Source: an uncultured Alphaproteobacteria bacterium (GTDB lineage Bacteria > Pseudomonadota > Alphaproteobacteria > Rhodobacterales > Rhodobacteraceae). Taken from it: a DNA stretch of 64,000 nt. The notes beneath the pieces were generated by a model. The model did no database searches, was not told the origin of the DNA, and worked only from the letters and a program-made list of their open reading frames with translations. Shown here piece after piece: positions 51,918 to 61,483 of the stretch (positions within the stretch are counted from its first letter, which is position 1; every line of letters begins with the position of its first letter). Made by a program: the position numbers and the translations under genes. The DNA is taken from contig CAKMYZ010000012.1 in NCBI GenBank assembly GCA_929200255.1, forward strand, positions 1 through 64,000. The letters run 5' to 3'.

Positions 51918-54533
51918 TCAAATAGGCGCTGTTGCCGCGGATTTAGCTGGGCCTGAAACCAGTGGGTCTGACGCAAATCCAATCCTTGCAGATGCGACCA
52001 GCTCCTCGAACGGCATCGGCCGCGCGAGGTGGTATCCCTGCAGCGTGTCGCATCCCAGCTGGCTGAGGATTGCCGCATGGGTTGCTGTCTCAACACCTTC
52101 AGCCGTTACCGAGATATCCAGCGCACGCCCCATATCGATCATCGACTTTACCAGCTCACGCGCCGTGTTTGAGGTGTCGATGGGGCGCACCAGGCTCATG
52201 TCCAGCTTCATCCCGTCCGGGCGCATAGATTGCAGGCCCACAACAGACGCGTGGCCCGAACCAAAGTCATCGACCTCAATACGGAACCCTGCCAAACGCA
52301 ATTCTGCCAAACGCGCGAGGAAGCCGCTACCCTGATCTTCGACAAGAACGCTTTCCAGAACCTCCAGCGTGACCTCGGTCTTTCCAAGGTCCCACTTCTT
52401 GATGGTTTCTTCCAGGCGCTGATTCATAACTTGATGAACGCCAACATTGAAAGATATGCGGGGTATTGCCGGGTCTACATCGTTCATCATCGATATCCTG
52501 TTCAGCCCATACGCGAAAACAGCTTTGTCGATGTCGGGGATCAGGCCCAGTTGGGCGGCGACAGGCAGAAAGCTGGCAGGGGTCAGGATGCCATGGTCGG
52601 GATGCTGCCAGCGCGCTAGAGCCTCGACCCCAACGACTTCATTGGTTTGCGCATCAAATTGAGGCTGGAACCACGCAAGGAATTCGCCATTTGCGATGCC
52701 CCGCTCAATGTCGGCTGTCAGCGTGCGTTTGGCCAGAACAGACGTATGAATTTGCGGACTATAAAGAACTGTGGTGCCACGCCCGGTCTCTTTGGCAAGA
52801 TAGAGGGCAGCATCGGCGCTTTTGAGAAGGTCCTTGTTGGAGATAAATCCACCATGTGTCGAAGCGATCCCGAAACTTGCGCCAATGCGGCAGGCATGGC
52901 CATCGATTTCCATCTCGGAGGAGATGTCGCGGCCCAGCCGATCAGCGAGCTGTTGCGCGCTTTCTAATGTTGCCCCTGGGGCCAACAGGACAACGAATTC
53001 GTCCCCCCCCACGCGAGCAGCGAGGTCATCCTCGCGTGTCCGATTGACCAGATGAGTGGCGACCTGGCACAAGACCGCATCACCTGCGGCATGCCCCAGC
53101 GTATCGTTGACGTTCTTGAAATGATCGAGGTCGATGCGAATGAGCATGCGGGGGGGCGCAGATTTGGGTGGCAGTGTGTCCAGGGCATCGTCGAGCGCGC
53201 GGCGGTTCGGCAATGCGGTAAGCGGATCATGGCGCGCTTGTTGGCGCGCCTGCTCGCGCGCTGCGAGAAGCTCATCTCGTGCTTCTTTCGCTTCCGTGAT
53301 ATCAGTAATAATGGCCGCGAATTGCACGTCTTCATCTTGTCCTGCCGCCATCGGTGAAATGCTAAGACTAAACCAGCAGGGCTCATTGTTCTTGCGGTAG
53401 TACAGAATTTCTGCCTGAATGGCCTCTCGCCTTTCAAGCGCACGCTGTATTCGCTTGCTAACCGCAAGATCGGTGTCTTTGCCATGCAGCAGACCGTTGA
53501 TTTTTTTGCCCAGAGCTTCGTGCGCTGTGTATCCGGTGATCTTGGCGAACGCTGCATTTGTCCACAGGATATGGCCGGGTAAGTTGGTGACAACCACGCC
53601 CTCGTTGGCCATTTGTGCGATTTGCGCCAGACGCGCCAGTTCACGCGACTTGTCGCTCAATTCAGCCTTCGAAAGGTGCAACTCACGATGGGGCGTCACA
53701 ATTGCGCGCATGCCAAGGACGCCCATCAAACCAAACGGTACGGCCAAAGCGGCGACCGCGACCAAGATGGCCGTCCGGATGAGCGATTGGCCAATCGTCC
53801 TGATGGCTTGCGCATCAGAATCTGCCAGCAAGGAAAAGGTTGTTCCAGGCACTTCCATTGCGACCGGTAGTGTCTGAACGGGTGTCCATTTTTGCTGGTT
53901 TGCCAACTGAAATTGGGTGACCAGTCGCGTCACGGGGGCATCGCCATCCGCGCGCAGGACGTTCGTCAGATCGACGACAGTTTCTGCGGTCAGTATGCCT
54001 TCTGTGATCCCGGCGCGTTGGACCGGCATGGACACCAGAAAATGTGCGCTGTGCGGTGCATCTCCCGGTCTGTAGCTAATGCGCGGCGCAGGTGATCGCG
54101 CACCGGATACCCAATCGCTGAGGCCCTCGACATACTCGATAGGAAGATATCGATCGGTTTGGTTCAACGTGTCCGGATCTCTGATCGACAGAAGTGGGCG
54201 GCCTTTGTAGTCAAAAAGCGCTGCGGACCGGAACCTCGGGTTGGCCAGGATGGCGTCCTCGGCACGCAGAGAGGTTGTGGTTTCCCCAAGGGTATAATTC
54301 TGAACGTCGGGGTTGTTAGCCAAAATCCGGACATCCAGTACCAGCTCATCCAGGATGTCACGCAGGATACCGCTTTTGGTTGCAAGATGCGATCGTTTGG
54401 CATCCGCCTGCATGGTTTCGAGCGCTGGCGCGGATGCAAAGTGGACGGCAGCGGCCACGGCCAGAATCGCGGCGCCATAACCCAGCGCGATCAGCGACAG
54501 GTAGCGGAAAGTAACACTGGTTTCCTCTCTCAT
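51918..54533 (-). CDS. Membrane PAS-GGDEF-EAL cyclic-di-GMP protein
   Basis: An 871-residue sensor enzyme. An N-terminal helix (YLSLIALGYGAAILAVAAAV) and a second near residue 270 (ILVAVAALAVPFGLMGVLG) bracket a periplasmic sensing region of about 230 residues. Then come a PAS domain (ANEGVVVTNLPGHILWTNAAFAKITGY), a GGDEF domain with an intact RVGGDEFVVLL, and an EAL domain with VEALARW, VDDFGSGHAS, MKLDMSL and AEGVET. The catalytic residues of both domains appear present, so it could make or degrade c-di-GMP. Its start overlaps the stop of the upstream binding-protein gene. Confidence 0.9.
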   Translation of the reverse strand: MREETSVTFRYLSLIALGYGAAILAVAAAVHFASAPALETMQADAKRSHLATKSGILRDILDELVLDVRILANNPDVQNYTLGETTTSLRAEDAILANPRFRSAALFDYKGRPLLSIRDPDTLNQTDRYLPIEYVEGLSDWVSGARSPAPRISYRPGDAPHSAHFLVSMPVQRAGITEGILTAETVVDLTNVLRADGDAPVTRLVTQFQLANQQKWTPVQTLPVAMEVPGTTFSLLADSDAQAIRTIGQSLIRTAILVAVAALAVPFGLMGVLGMRAIVTPHRELHLSKAELSDKSRELARLAQIAQMANEGVVVTNLPGHILWTNAAFAKITGYTAHEALGKKINGLLHGKDTDLAVSKRIQRALERREAIQAEILYYRKNNEPCWFSLSISPMAAGQDEDVQFAAIITDITEAKEARDELLAAREQARQQARHDPLTALPNRRALDDALDTLPPKSAPPRMLIRIDLDHFKNVNDTLGHAAGDAVLCQVATHLVNRTREDDLAARVGGDEFVVLLAPGATLESAQQLADRLGRDISSEMEIDGHACRIGASFGIASTHGGFISNKDLLKSADAALYLAKETGRGTTVLYSPQIHTSVLAKRTLTADIERGIANGEFLAWFQPQFDAQTNEVVGVEALARWQHPDHGILTPASFLPVAAQLGLIPDIDKAVFAYGLNRISMMNDVDPAIPRISFNVGVHQVMNQRLEETIKKWDLGKTEVTLEVLESVLVEDQGSGFLARLAELRLAGFRIEVDDFGSGHASVVGLQSMRPDGMKLDMSLVRPIDTSNTARELVKSMIDMGRALDISVTAEGVETATHAAILSQLGCDTLQGYHLARPMPFEELVASARIGFASDPLVSGPAKSAATAPI

Positions 54534-55804
54534 CAGTCGCGGCCCAGATCGTGATAAAGTCGCGCGTCATCCAGCTGATCTGACGGCGCCGGATCATGAT
54601 CACGAAAAACCGGCTCAAGATTTCCGTTTCGCGCCACCCGCGTCATACACAGATCTTCGCGGCCCAGCGCCTCGTGCCCGTCTGGGGTCTGCGACGTCAC
54701 CGGCTGGAAAGGGTGCCGGTAGTCGGTAATCAAGCCTTGATATGTGCCTTCAAGGTTATGAAGTGCGCGGCGCAATGCGTTGCGTTGTGCGTCGATGCCC
54801 TGATCCCACTGTGCGTCCAATTGTGCGCGGTCAAGTGCAAGCAGGAACAGCCGCCCAAGATCAAACGCGTGGTAGAACCCGTGAGGCGCCGGATGCTCGC
54901 GCGGATGCATCGTTTCGGGGGCGTGACGCTCTGCGGTGGCATGATATATGCTTCGGGCCGCATATTGGTGAAGGCCGCATGTGCCCAGGATCTCCAAATC
55001 TGTCGCCATGATACTGTCGAAGTCGACATGCTCTGTAATACGGCCTCCAAGAATTCCCCAATGACTGATGATCTTTGGTGGCGTGTCGGCTTTGGCGAGA
55101 TGTGCGATGATGGTCGACGTCAGCTCGAACCCGGCAACAAGAACGACGCAATCTGCCCGAGATTGCACGATCCTCTCAGCGGCATCAGTCACGGTGCGTT
55201 CACCGGCAGTGTTGTGTAAAACAAGCGCCTCTGACAGTACCTGGGCACGCGCATCTGCTGCGTTCTGCAGTTCTGACATATTATACCGGCCCCAAGGGTT
55301 ATCCACTGCGATGGCGGCCGGTCTCTGGCACCCGCGTTCCAGCGCGACAGAGTACAGATGATCAGCCGCTTTTCGGTCATCAACTGACAGGCGGAAAACC
55401 CAATTCTGATTACCATCCGCACCCCGGGTCAGCGGCCCCGCCGCTGACCACGGCAAGAGTAATGGCATGCCGCTGTTGTTGATCTGCTCAAGATTGACGA
55501 GATAGTGCGGTGAATGCATGCCCCCAAACACGGCAATTGCGTTCGGGTCGTTTCGCGCCGCAGCAAGCGTGTCATTTGAACGACGCGCATTGGCGCGATT
55601 ATCGATTGTGATTACGCGCACATTTGCGGTGTTGGGGTGGCTGCTGATTGCAGCTAAAAGACCGGCCTCTATCGCCTCGGCTGGGTGCTGGGTCAGCGTG
55701 TAGTCTGCGTCAATATAGACAGTTACCTGATCTTGCGACGATGCGATGCCGGGTAGCACCAACGCCAGACAGAGCATAAGTGGCTTGAGAGAAAACTTGA
55801 CCAT
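54533..55804 (-). CDS. LivJ-like periplasmic ligand-binding protein
   Basis: A 423-residue exported protein of the type I periplasmic-binding fold (branched-chain amino-acid/urea receptor type). The signal is MVKFSLKPLMLCLALVLPGIAS. AVFGGMHSPHYLVNLEQINNSGMPLLLPWSAAGPLT and GCQRPAAIAVDNPWGRYNMSEL resemble LivJ/AmiC segments. No permease or ATPase gene is near. It is translationally coupled (TGATG overlap) to the GGDEF-EAL protein. The likely role is ligand sensing for that enzyme rather than transport. Confidence 0.75.
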   Translation of the reverse strand: MVKFSLKPLMLCLALVLPGIASSQDQVTVYIDADYTLTQHPAEAIEAGLLAAISSHPNTANVRVITIDNRANARRSNDTLAAARNDPNAIAVFGGMHSPHYLVNLEQINNSGMPLLLPWSAAGPLTRGADGNQNWVFRLSVDDRKAADHLYSVALERGCQRPAAIAVDNPWGRYNMSELQNAADARAQVLSEALVLHNTAGERTVTDAAERIVQSRADCVVLVAGFELTSTIIAHLAKADTPPKIISHWGILGGRITEHVDFDSIMATDLEILGTCGLHQYAARSIYHATAERHAPETMHPREHPAPHGFYHAFDLGRLFLLALDRAQLDAQWDQGIDAQRNALRRALHNLEGTYQGLITDYRHPFQPVTSQTPDGHEALGREDLCMTRVARNGNLEPVFRDHDPAPSDQLDDARLYHDLGRD

Positions 55805-56189
55805 TTGAAACCCTCTGCGTGTGCGTAACTCGCGTTTTAGAAGGCAATGATTTTCAACGCCCTAAAGAGCACCGCAGGAAATGCGAAAAACTTGAAAGAT
55901 TTATTAACGACGATCAGAATTCGTTCGGTCAGCGTCCAGTCTGTAGATTTGAAGCGCCGTTCCAACAGGCATCTTTTGCGCTTTGAATGTTGCCGCGACG
56001 CTTACACAGAAATTCAGCCAAACCTGAACGTGGCATATGCGCGGGGCTATTGTTTAGCTGTTGTTCCGATGGTCTTGGCGCATTTCAAGTCCTATGCAGA
56101 AAGATTGCCGCGACCTGTTCATCTTTGTCGTAGACGGAATTTTATCGGGCAAACAACAGGATAACATCACGTTCTGGGTAAATCTGTGC
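55805..56189. other. Intergenic stretch between the LivJ-like gene and hrpB
   Basis: A 385-base stretch with no credible gene. The frame at 55847-56164 (plus strand) has no ribosome-binding site and no family resemblance. The minus-strand promoter of the LivJ-like/GGDEF-EAL pair must lie on the left side of this stretch. Confidence 0.5.
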
Positions 56190-58595
56190 TCATGTGCCGC
56201 GTGGTTTGGCGCGCAATGTGGGATCGGCCAGGGTGGGGTCTTCCGGCCAGGGGTGGCGCGGATAGCGCCCGCGCATGTCGCGGCGAACGTCGGCATAGGA
56301 GCTCGCCCAGAACCCGACAATGTCCTGCGTGACCTGGACGGGCTTTTGTCCAGGCGACAACAGCGTGACCCGCAATGGGGTCTTTCCGACCTGCGGATGC
56401 GTCGTGACGCCGAACATCTCTTGCAGGCGCAGTGTGATGGCAGGTGCTTCTCCCGCATAATCGATGGGGATTTTGCGCCCCAGCGGTGTGTCAAAATGCG
56501 CTGGCGCGGCGCGGTCGAGCCGTTGCATCTGATCCCAATCCAGCATGGCGCGCAGGGCGGGCAGCAGATCAAATCGCTTCCAATCTTCCGCGGAGCGCAC
56601 GCCGGACAAATGCGGCAAAAGCCAATCCTCCAGGTGATCAAGCAGGGTGGCGTCATCCATCGCGGGCAGATCGTCGACCAAGGCCACCCGGGCCCGGAAC
56701 CGCGCGGCTGCATCCGATGGGTGCAAGCCCAGCTGGCGTACCCCCTCCAACATCGCCTGTGCAACCGCATCAGACGGTGCGTCGGACCAGGCCCGGTCAT
56801 CCAGCACCAACGCGCCGAAACATTCCTGTCGGCGGGTCAGCACGCGACGTTCGCGTTTGGACCATGTGCAAAGTTCGGTCCAGACAATGTCACCCTGGAA
56901 GGTGTCGCGCAGTTCCGCCTCGGTGATTGAGGCCGCCTGCCTGATGCGGGCCTCGCGAGTGTCGCCATCCAGATCGGTCGCCACCAGCAAACGGGTACCG
57001 GCAAGCGGGTCGGCGGCATCCAGATAGGCACCCTTGCCACCAGAAAGCACGTATCGCGGGTCATCACCTTTGCGGCGCAGCCCGATGCGGTCGGGATAGG
57101 CAAGCGCTGCTTGCTGGCCCAGGCTCAGCCGTGGCTGGTCCTTCAATCCACGGGCCAATCGCGGCACCTCGGCCTTGATCTGGGCCACAGCGCCGGGATG
57201 CGGCTGTCCGGGGCCATCATAGTGTTTTTGAAGCACAGCCAGCCGGAGTGATAGATCAACCGGGGCACCGCGCAACGGGTCGCGCGCGGCCAGCAGGGCG
57301 GCCAGCGGGGCCGCCTGTTTGCCAGCCTTGTGCAGCATATGGGCAAGGCGCGGATGCAACGGCAATCTGGCCAAAGCGCGACCGTGATCGGTGATCCGAC
57401 CTGCGACGTCCAACCCACCAAGGCTCCGTAGTAATGCGCGGGCCTTGGCCAAGGCGCCTTCGGGCGGTGGTGTGAGGAAGGCCAGATCATCGCTGCCCCA
57501 TGCGGCCATTTCCAGCGCAAGGCCGGACAGGTCGGTGGCTTCAATTTCGGCAGGGGCGAAGGCGGGCAATGCGCCATGCTCGCCCTTGGTCCACAGACAA
57601 AAGGCATCGCCCGGTGCCACCCGGCCCGCGCGCCCGGCGCGCTGTGTGGCCTCGGCCTTGCTAACCTTTTCGGTCACCAGCCGGGACATGCCGGACGCGG
57701 GATCAAAGCGGGCGCGACGGGCGCGGCCTGCGTCCACGACGACACGGATATCCTCGATGGTCAGCGAGGTTTCCGCGATGGAGGTCGACAGGACGATTTT
57801 GCGGCCGGATGTGACCGGGGCGATGGCCTTGCGCTGTTCGGCAAAGGGCAGGGCGCCATAAAGCGGGCGGATCTGGCATGCATCGGGCAGGCGCCCGGCC
57901 AGATGTGTCGCGACACGCCTGATTTCACCTTCCCCTGGAAGGAAAACCAGCACGCCTCCGCTGGTCCGGGCCACGGCATCGACGATCAGATCGGCGGTTG
58001 CGGCCTCAAGCCGGGTGCCTTTCGGCAGATTGCGGTCCAGACAATGGGTGGTGACAGGAAAGGCACGGCCTTTGGAGGTGATGACAGGGGCATTTTCAAG
58101 CATGGCGGCAACCGGGGCGGCATCCAGCGTGGCGGACATGACCAGCGTGATCAGATCAGGGCGCAGCACGGCGCGGCATTCCCACACAAGGGCAAGGCCC
58201 AGATCAGCGTTCAGGGATCGTTCGTGAAATTCGTCAAAGATCACAGCGCCGATACCCGTGAGGGCCGGGTCGGTCTGGATCATGCGGGTCAATATGCCCT
58301 CGGTGACCACCTCAATGCGGTTACCCGCTTTGTTGTCACCCCGCATGCGGTAGCCGACGGTCAGCCCCGGTTCTTCGCCCAGACCTTCAGCCAGACGTTC
58401 GGCTGCCGCGCGCGCAGCAAGGCGGCGGGGCTCCAGCATGATGATTTTGCCGGGGGTGAGATCGGCATCCAGCATGGCCAGCGGAACGCGGGTGGTCTTG
58501 CCCGCGCCCGGTGGGGCCTGCAAGACGGCGCGGCCCTGCGATGTAAGGGCTGCTATCAGGTCAGGCAGGGCTGGATCGATGGGCAGAGCGGTCAT
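56190..58595 (-). CDS. hrpB: ATP-dependent RNA helicase HrpB
   Basis: An 801-residue DEAH-box helicase of the HrpB family. Walker A GAGKTT is at about 30-35, DEFHERS is motif II, SATLDA is motif III, and RAGRAGRVAPGDAF is motif VI. The HrpB-specific C-terminal domain is complete (FGALVLDDRAWSDAP; YPRHPWPEDPTLADPT near the end). Its cellular role is poorly defined; it is non-essential in E. coli. Length is typical. Confidence 0.93.
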   Translation of the reverse strand: MTALPIDPALPDLIAALTSQGRAVLQAPPGAGKTTRVPLAMLDADLTPGKIIMLEPRRLAARAAAERLAEGLGEEPGLTVGYRMRGDNKAGNRIEVVTEGILTRMIQTDPALTGIGAVIFDEFHERSLNADLGLALVWECRAVLRPDLITLVMSATLDAAPVAAMLENAPVITSKGRAFPVTTHCLDRNLPKGTRLEAATADLIVDAVARTSGGVLVFLPGEGEIRRVATHLAGRLPDACQIRPLYGALPFAEQRKAIAPVTSGRKIVLSTSIAETSLTIEDIRVVVDAGRARRARFDPASGMSRLVTEKVSKAEATQRAGRAGRVAPGDAFCLWTKGEHGALPAFAPAEIEATDLSGLALEMAAWGSDDLAFLTPPPEGALAKARALLRSLGGLDVAGRITDHGRALARLPLHPRLAHMLHKAGKQAAPLAALLAARDPLRGAPVDLSLRLAVLQKHYDGPGQPHPGAVAQIKAEVPRLARGLKDQPRLSLGQQAALAYPDRIGLRRKGDDPRYVLSGGKGAYLDAADPLAGTRLLVATDLDGDTREARIRQAASITEAELRDTFQGDIVWTELCTWSKRERRVLTRRQECFGALVLDDRAWSDAPSDAVAQAMLEGVRQLGLHPSDAAARFRARVALVDDLPAMDDATLLDHLEDWLLPHLSGVRSAEDWKRFDLLPALRAMLDWDQMQRLDRAAPAHFDTPLGRKIPIDYAGEAPAITLRLQEMFGVTTHPQVGKTPLRVTLLSPGQKPVQVTQDIVGFWASSYADVRRDMRGRYPRHPWPEDPTLADPTLRAKPRGT

Positions 58596-58610
58596 GGCTG
58601 ATCATTGCCA

Positions 58611-58635
58611 TAAGGTGGGTCAAGACACCACCTTA
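58611..58635. repeat. Inverted repeat with TAAGGTGG arms
   Basis: TAAGGTGG (58611-58618) and CCACCTTA (58628-58635) form the arms, with a second short pairing GTC/GAC inside. The arms match those of the 26-base palindrome at 32216-32241. It lies 16 bases upstream of the hrpB start, in a gap with no gene. Confidence 0.55.
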
Positions 58636-58786
58636 CAGGCGGCCCCGGATGGTTGCCTATTGATCGTCAGGTGATCTCTGCCTCTGGACTTTACCCCCTA
58701 TGAGGGATCAATCCTTCTTGCGGGATACAGCGAAAACATGGGAACGGCCCAAAGGTGTGGAGACTGTGTACCGCGAGAGCGTCCGT

Positions 58787-59413
58787 CTATTGACTCAATA
58801 TCCGGACACCGAGCGCACCCAGTAAGAGACCCGCGACGCGATCAACGACCTTTGAGACCTTGGCATAGGGTTCCCGGACACGTCTGATCGAAAACATGGT
58901 AGCAACCAAGCTGTACCAGATAAATTCATTCAAGAAGATGATCGTCAAAACCCAGGCCAGCAGCAAGGGTGAGGGGGACTGAGGGAGAAGCGTTGTCAGT
59001 ATCGATCCCATGAAAATCACAACCTTTGGGTTCGAAAGCTGGATCGCGAGCCCTTTGTTAAAGGCTTCCAGACTTGTCACCGCAACGGCCCCTTGGCTTC
59101 CGACTGCATCAACAATGCCATCGCTTCGAAGTAGTTTGGACGCGAGGAAGATTAAGTAAAGCGCGCCGGCCGTCTTTACGATGACATACACCCATGGCAG
59201 GGCCGTAAAGAGAATGCCCAACCCAAAGATTGCCGCAAACGCCCAGATAATCGAGCCGACGCCGAAACCGAGCGCATTGGCAACACCGGCGCGCCGCGAT
59301 ACGGAAATTGACGTCTGAGTGACGATGATGAGGCTTGGACCTGGGCTGACGACTGCAAGTAGATGAAACAGCCAGAAGCCACCCAAAACCGCTACGATGC
59401 TAAGATCATCCAA
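58787..59413 (-). CDS. LysE-family amino-acid exporter
   Basis: A 208-residue membrane protein of the LysE/RhtB family with six hydrophobic segments. The N-terminal VVSPGPSLIIVTQTSISVSRRAGVANALGFGVGSIIW is the family signature, and FNKGLAIQLSNPKVVIFMGS the central one. It would export an amino acid or related compound. No clear regulator is adjacent. Confidence 0.9.
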   Translation of the reverse strand: MDDLSIVAVLGGFWLFHLLAVVSPGPSLIIVTQTSISVSRRAGVANALGFGVGSIIWAFAAIFGLGILFTALPWVYVIVKTAGALYLIFLASKLLRSDGIVDAVGSQGAVAVTSLEAFNKGLAIQLSNPKVVIFMGSILTTLLPQSPSPLLLAWVLTIIFLNEFIWYSLVATMFSIRRVREPYAKVSKVVDRVAGLLLGALGVRILSQ

Positions 59414-59739
59414 ACCGAAACCTATGCGTTATTCAATCTGAAGATTGCACCTGATGAACCAAAGTGTCCACTGCCTGATGCAGTGATTGTTGGCGACAGA
59501 TCGAACCGCAGCTATGGGTCTTGCTTGCTGGGGCAGTTATGTCCATCAGTGGGTATGATGCGGCCGATCTGACGACCGCGATTGGCCGCGCTGTCCAATT
59601 TTTCGGATCCCAGTGCGTACCCTTTCTTGAAGGAGTGAGCACATGGGGCCGCATCTGTTCGCAGGCATGGCTCAACTGACAGAAAATGGCAGTTGATCTG
59701 GATTAAGTCAGTTTCGTCAACCAATCGAGGAGATGAGAC
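59414..59739. other. Intergenic stretch upstream of the ABM-like gene
   Basis: A 326-base stretch. Short frames on both strands do not resemble any family, and I see no hairpin with a T-run. Parts read as if from a decayed gene, but I cannot name it. CGAGGAGATG just before 59740 is the ribosome-binding site of the next gene. Confidence 0.4.
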
Positions 59740-60045
59740 ATGACCAAACACACAATCGAAACTGTGACTTTCAAGCTGATCGACGGCATTAGCCGAGAGG
59801 ATTTTGCCAGGGATGCCGAAGCGATTACCGATTTTGCCCGCAAGCAGCCCGGCTTTGTTTCGCGGCGCCTGTCGTGCAGCGATGATGGGCTGTGGATCGA
59901 GCATGTCGAATGGGAAACGCTTGACGCGGCCAAAGCGGCAGCTGCCCAGATTGGAAAAGAGCCCACCCTTGCCGCGTGTATGAAAGCCATCGACGGACCA
60001 AGCGTTGTCTTGCATCATACCACCCTTGAAATCAGCGTGAACTAA
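59740..60045 (+). CDS. Small ABM-like (dimeric alpha/beta barrel) protein
   Basis: A 101-residue protein with the layout of the antibiotic-biosynthesis-monooxygenase-like ferredoxin fold: IETVTFKLIDGISREDFARDAEAITDFARKQPGFVSRRLSC, then LWIEHVEWETLDAAKAAAAQ. The wording 'monooxygenase' is historical; function is unknown. It lies nine bases before a WYL regulator gene in the same direction, so the two are probably co-expressed. Confidence 0.7.
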   Translation: MTKHTIETVTFKLIDGISREDFARDAEAITDFARKQPGFVSRRLSCSDDGLWIEHVEWETLDAAKAAAAQIGKEPTLAACMKAIDGPSVVLHHTTLEISVN

Positions 60046-60054
60046 GGAGGCAAA

Positions 60055-60759
60055 ATGCGCCGGAGCGACCGTCTTTCGGAGATCATTGAAATCGTCCAGG
60101 ATGGTCGCTTGCATCTTGCCCGCGACATTGCGGATCGCCTAGAGGTTTCGGTGCGCACCATCTATCGGGATTTTGACACGTTGGTCGCGTCCGGTATCCC
60201 GATAGATGGTGAACGCGGTGTGGGGTATATGCTACGTGAGCCTGTATTCCTCCCACCGATGAATCTTTCTCTGGCAGAGCTGGAGGCCCTACATCTGGGC
60301 ATGGCCATTGTTTCAGAAGCCGCTGACAACGATTTGCAAACGGCAGCGGCATCTCTCACCTCAAAAATCAACAAAGTGGCGACGGCCAATGGCAAGATCC
60401 CCAAGAATTGGGGTTTTGGGGTTTACCCCTTCGCGCAGGCGAAGATCGGCTTTGAGCATATGCCACGTATCCGTGCGGCGATCCGTAGTAAAGAAAAGCT
60501 AAAAATCGCATATCATTCCTTGGACGATCAACCCTCAACGAGAGTGGTCTGGCCACTACAAAATGCGTATTGGGGCCGCGTCTGGACCATGGCATGCTGG
60601 TGCGAAAAGCGAAACGACTTCAGGTCATTTCGCATTGACCGTATCACCGACTGCCATCGGACTGGCACTTACTTTGACGACGAAGACGGCCAACTATTTG
60701 CCAGATACCTCGACAAGGTGGACGCTGAAATGGCAGAGAATGCCAACCGGGTGCCTTAG
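60055..60759 (+). CDS. YafY-type HTH-WYL transcriptional regulator
   Basis: A 234-residue regulator. The HTH_11 domain is RRSDRLSEIIEIVQDGRLHLARDIADRLEVSVRTIYRDFDTLVASGIPI, then a WYL-type ligand domain (KLKIAYHSLDDQPSTRVVWPLQNAYWGRVWTMACWCEKRNDFRSFRIDRI). In this protein the WYL triplet reads VWP/WTM, with partial loss of the classic motif. AAGGAGG precedes the start. The stop codon lies directly at the edge of a decayed insertion element, so the last residues could have been altered by the insertion. Confidence 0.88.
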   Translation: MRRSDRLSEIIEIVQDGRLHLARDIADRLEVSVRTIYRDFDTLVASGIPIDGERGVGYMLREPVFLPPMNLSLAELEALHLGMAIVSEAADNDLQTAAASLTSKINKVATANGKIPKNWGFGVYPFAQAKIGFEHMPRIRAAIRSKEKLKIAYHSLDDQPSTRVVWPLQNAYWGRVWTMACWCEKRNDFRSFRIDRITDCHRTGTYFDDEDGQLFARYLDKVDAEMAENANRVP

Positions 60760-61431
60760 GGTCAGGACCCATTGATTTCCGCTTGATGGCATGATCCGCG
60801 GGTCGAAACTCGCGCAGTGATATGAGCGAACCTGTATTGGCCAACGGGCGCGCTGATGGCGCGCCCTTCCCCATACTTCCCTAAGTCCCATGGCAAATCA
60901 CGCGCGGATGATCCGCCTGTGCTGAGCGGCATTATATTCATCAACTACAATGGCTTACGCTGGCGCGGCGCCTCAACGATTATGGTCCGCACAACACGCT
61001 GTATAACCGTTGGCAACGACGGAGCAACAAGGGCATCTTCGGACCGATGATAATGGGACTGGCGGTCGATCACGGTAAAGAGAAGACCGTGATGATCGAT
61101 GCGACTTGTCTCAAGGCCCATCGGACAGCATGGGATCAAAAGGGAAGGGCGCGAACGTCACCAACGGCGGCCTATCCGCTTCTTCGTCACTGCCGGGTAC
61201 GTATGCCTATATCGGAGCAAGGGTGCTGCTGATCAGCTTGCCTAATGTTGACTGCTACTCGGTGATCGTGGCTATGATGCAGACTAATTCAGAGAAACCC
61301 TGTAAGGCACCGGCATACGGTCATGCATTCCCCGCAGAAAGTTCCTGTCCAAAGCTGTGCGATATGACAAGTGCAGTTACAAAGGCCGTCCTCTCCGCCA
61401 TCGTCATCCATTGATGATGGGGTTTGTACCT
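60757..61431 (+). mobile_element. Decayed IS5-family insertion element
   Basis: AGGGTCAGGACCCATTGATT at 60758 resembles the terminal inverted repeat of IS5-family elements common in Rhodobacteraceae. Inside are remnants of one transposase in several frames (SHGKSRADD, VLSGIIFIN-NGLRWR, YGPHNTLYNRW, MIDATCLKAHRTA, GDRGYDAD, VRYDKC). The right end near 61431 is too decayed to place; TGATGGGGTTTGTACC may be its remnant. The element is inactive. Confidence 0.7.
60822..61415 (+). pseudogene. IS5-family transposase remnant
   Basis: A plus-strand transposase broken by several frameshifts and at least one stop. Starting MSEP near 60822, the reading continues in one frame with SHGKSRADDPPVLSGIIFINYNGLRW, shifts to GPHNTLYNRWQRR and MIMGLAVDHGKEKTVMIDATCLKAHRTA, then to GDRGYDAD. 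The first two catalytic aspartates can still be seen, but the glutamate region (usually NRIE) is lost. Confidence 0.7.
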
Positions 61432-61483
61432 AGGCAATCCTGCGCGCTTCGGCTAAGCGTTGAAAAAAACACAAAGGCTTCAT

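Noticed and set aside
55847-56164. Plus-strand frame of 105 codons
   Set aside because: No ribosome-binding site or family resemblance, in a promoter-type gap.
57576-58601. Plus-strand frame of 341 codons
   Set aside because: Antisense to hrpB; Gly/His/Arg-rich shadow without any family resemblance.
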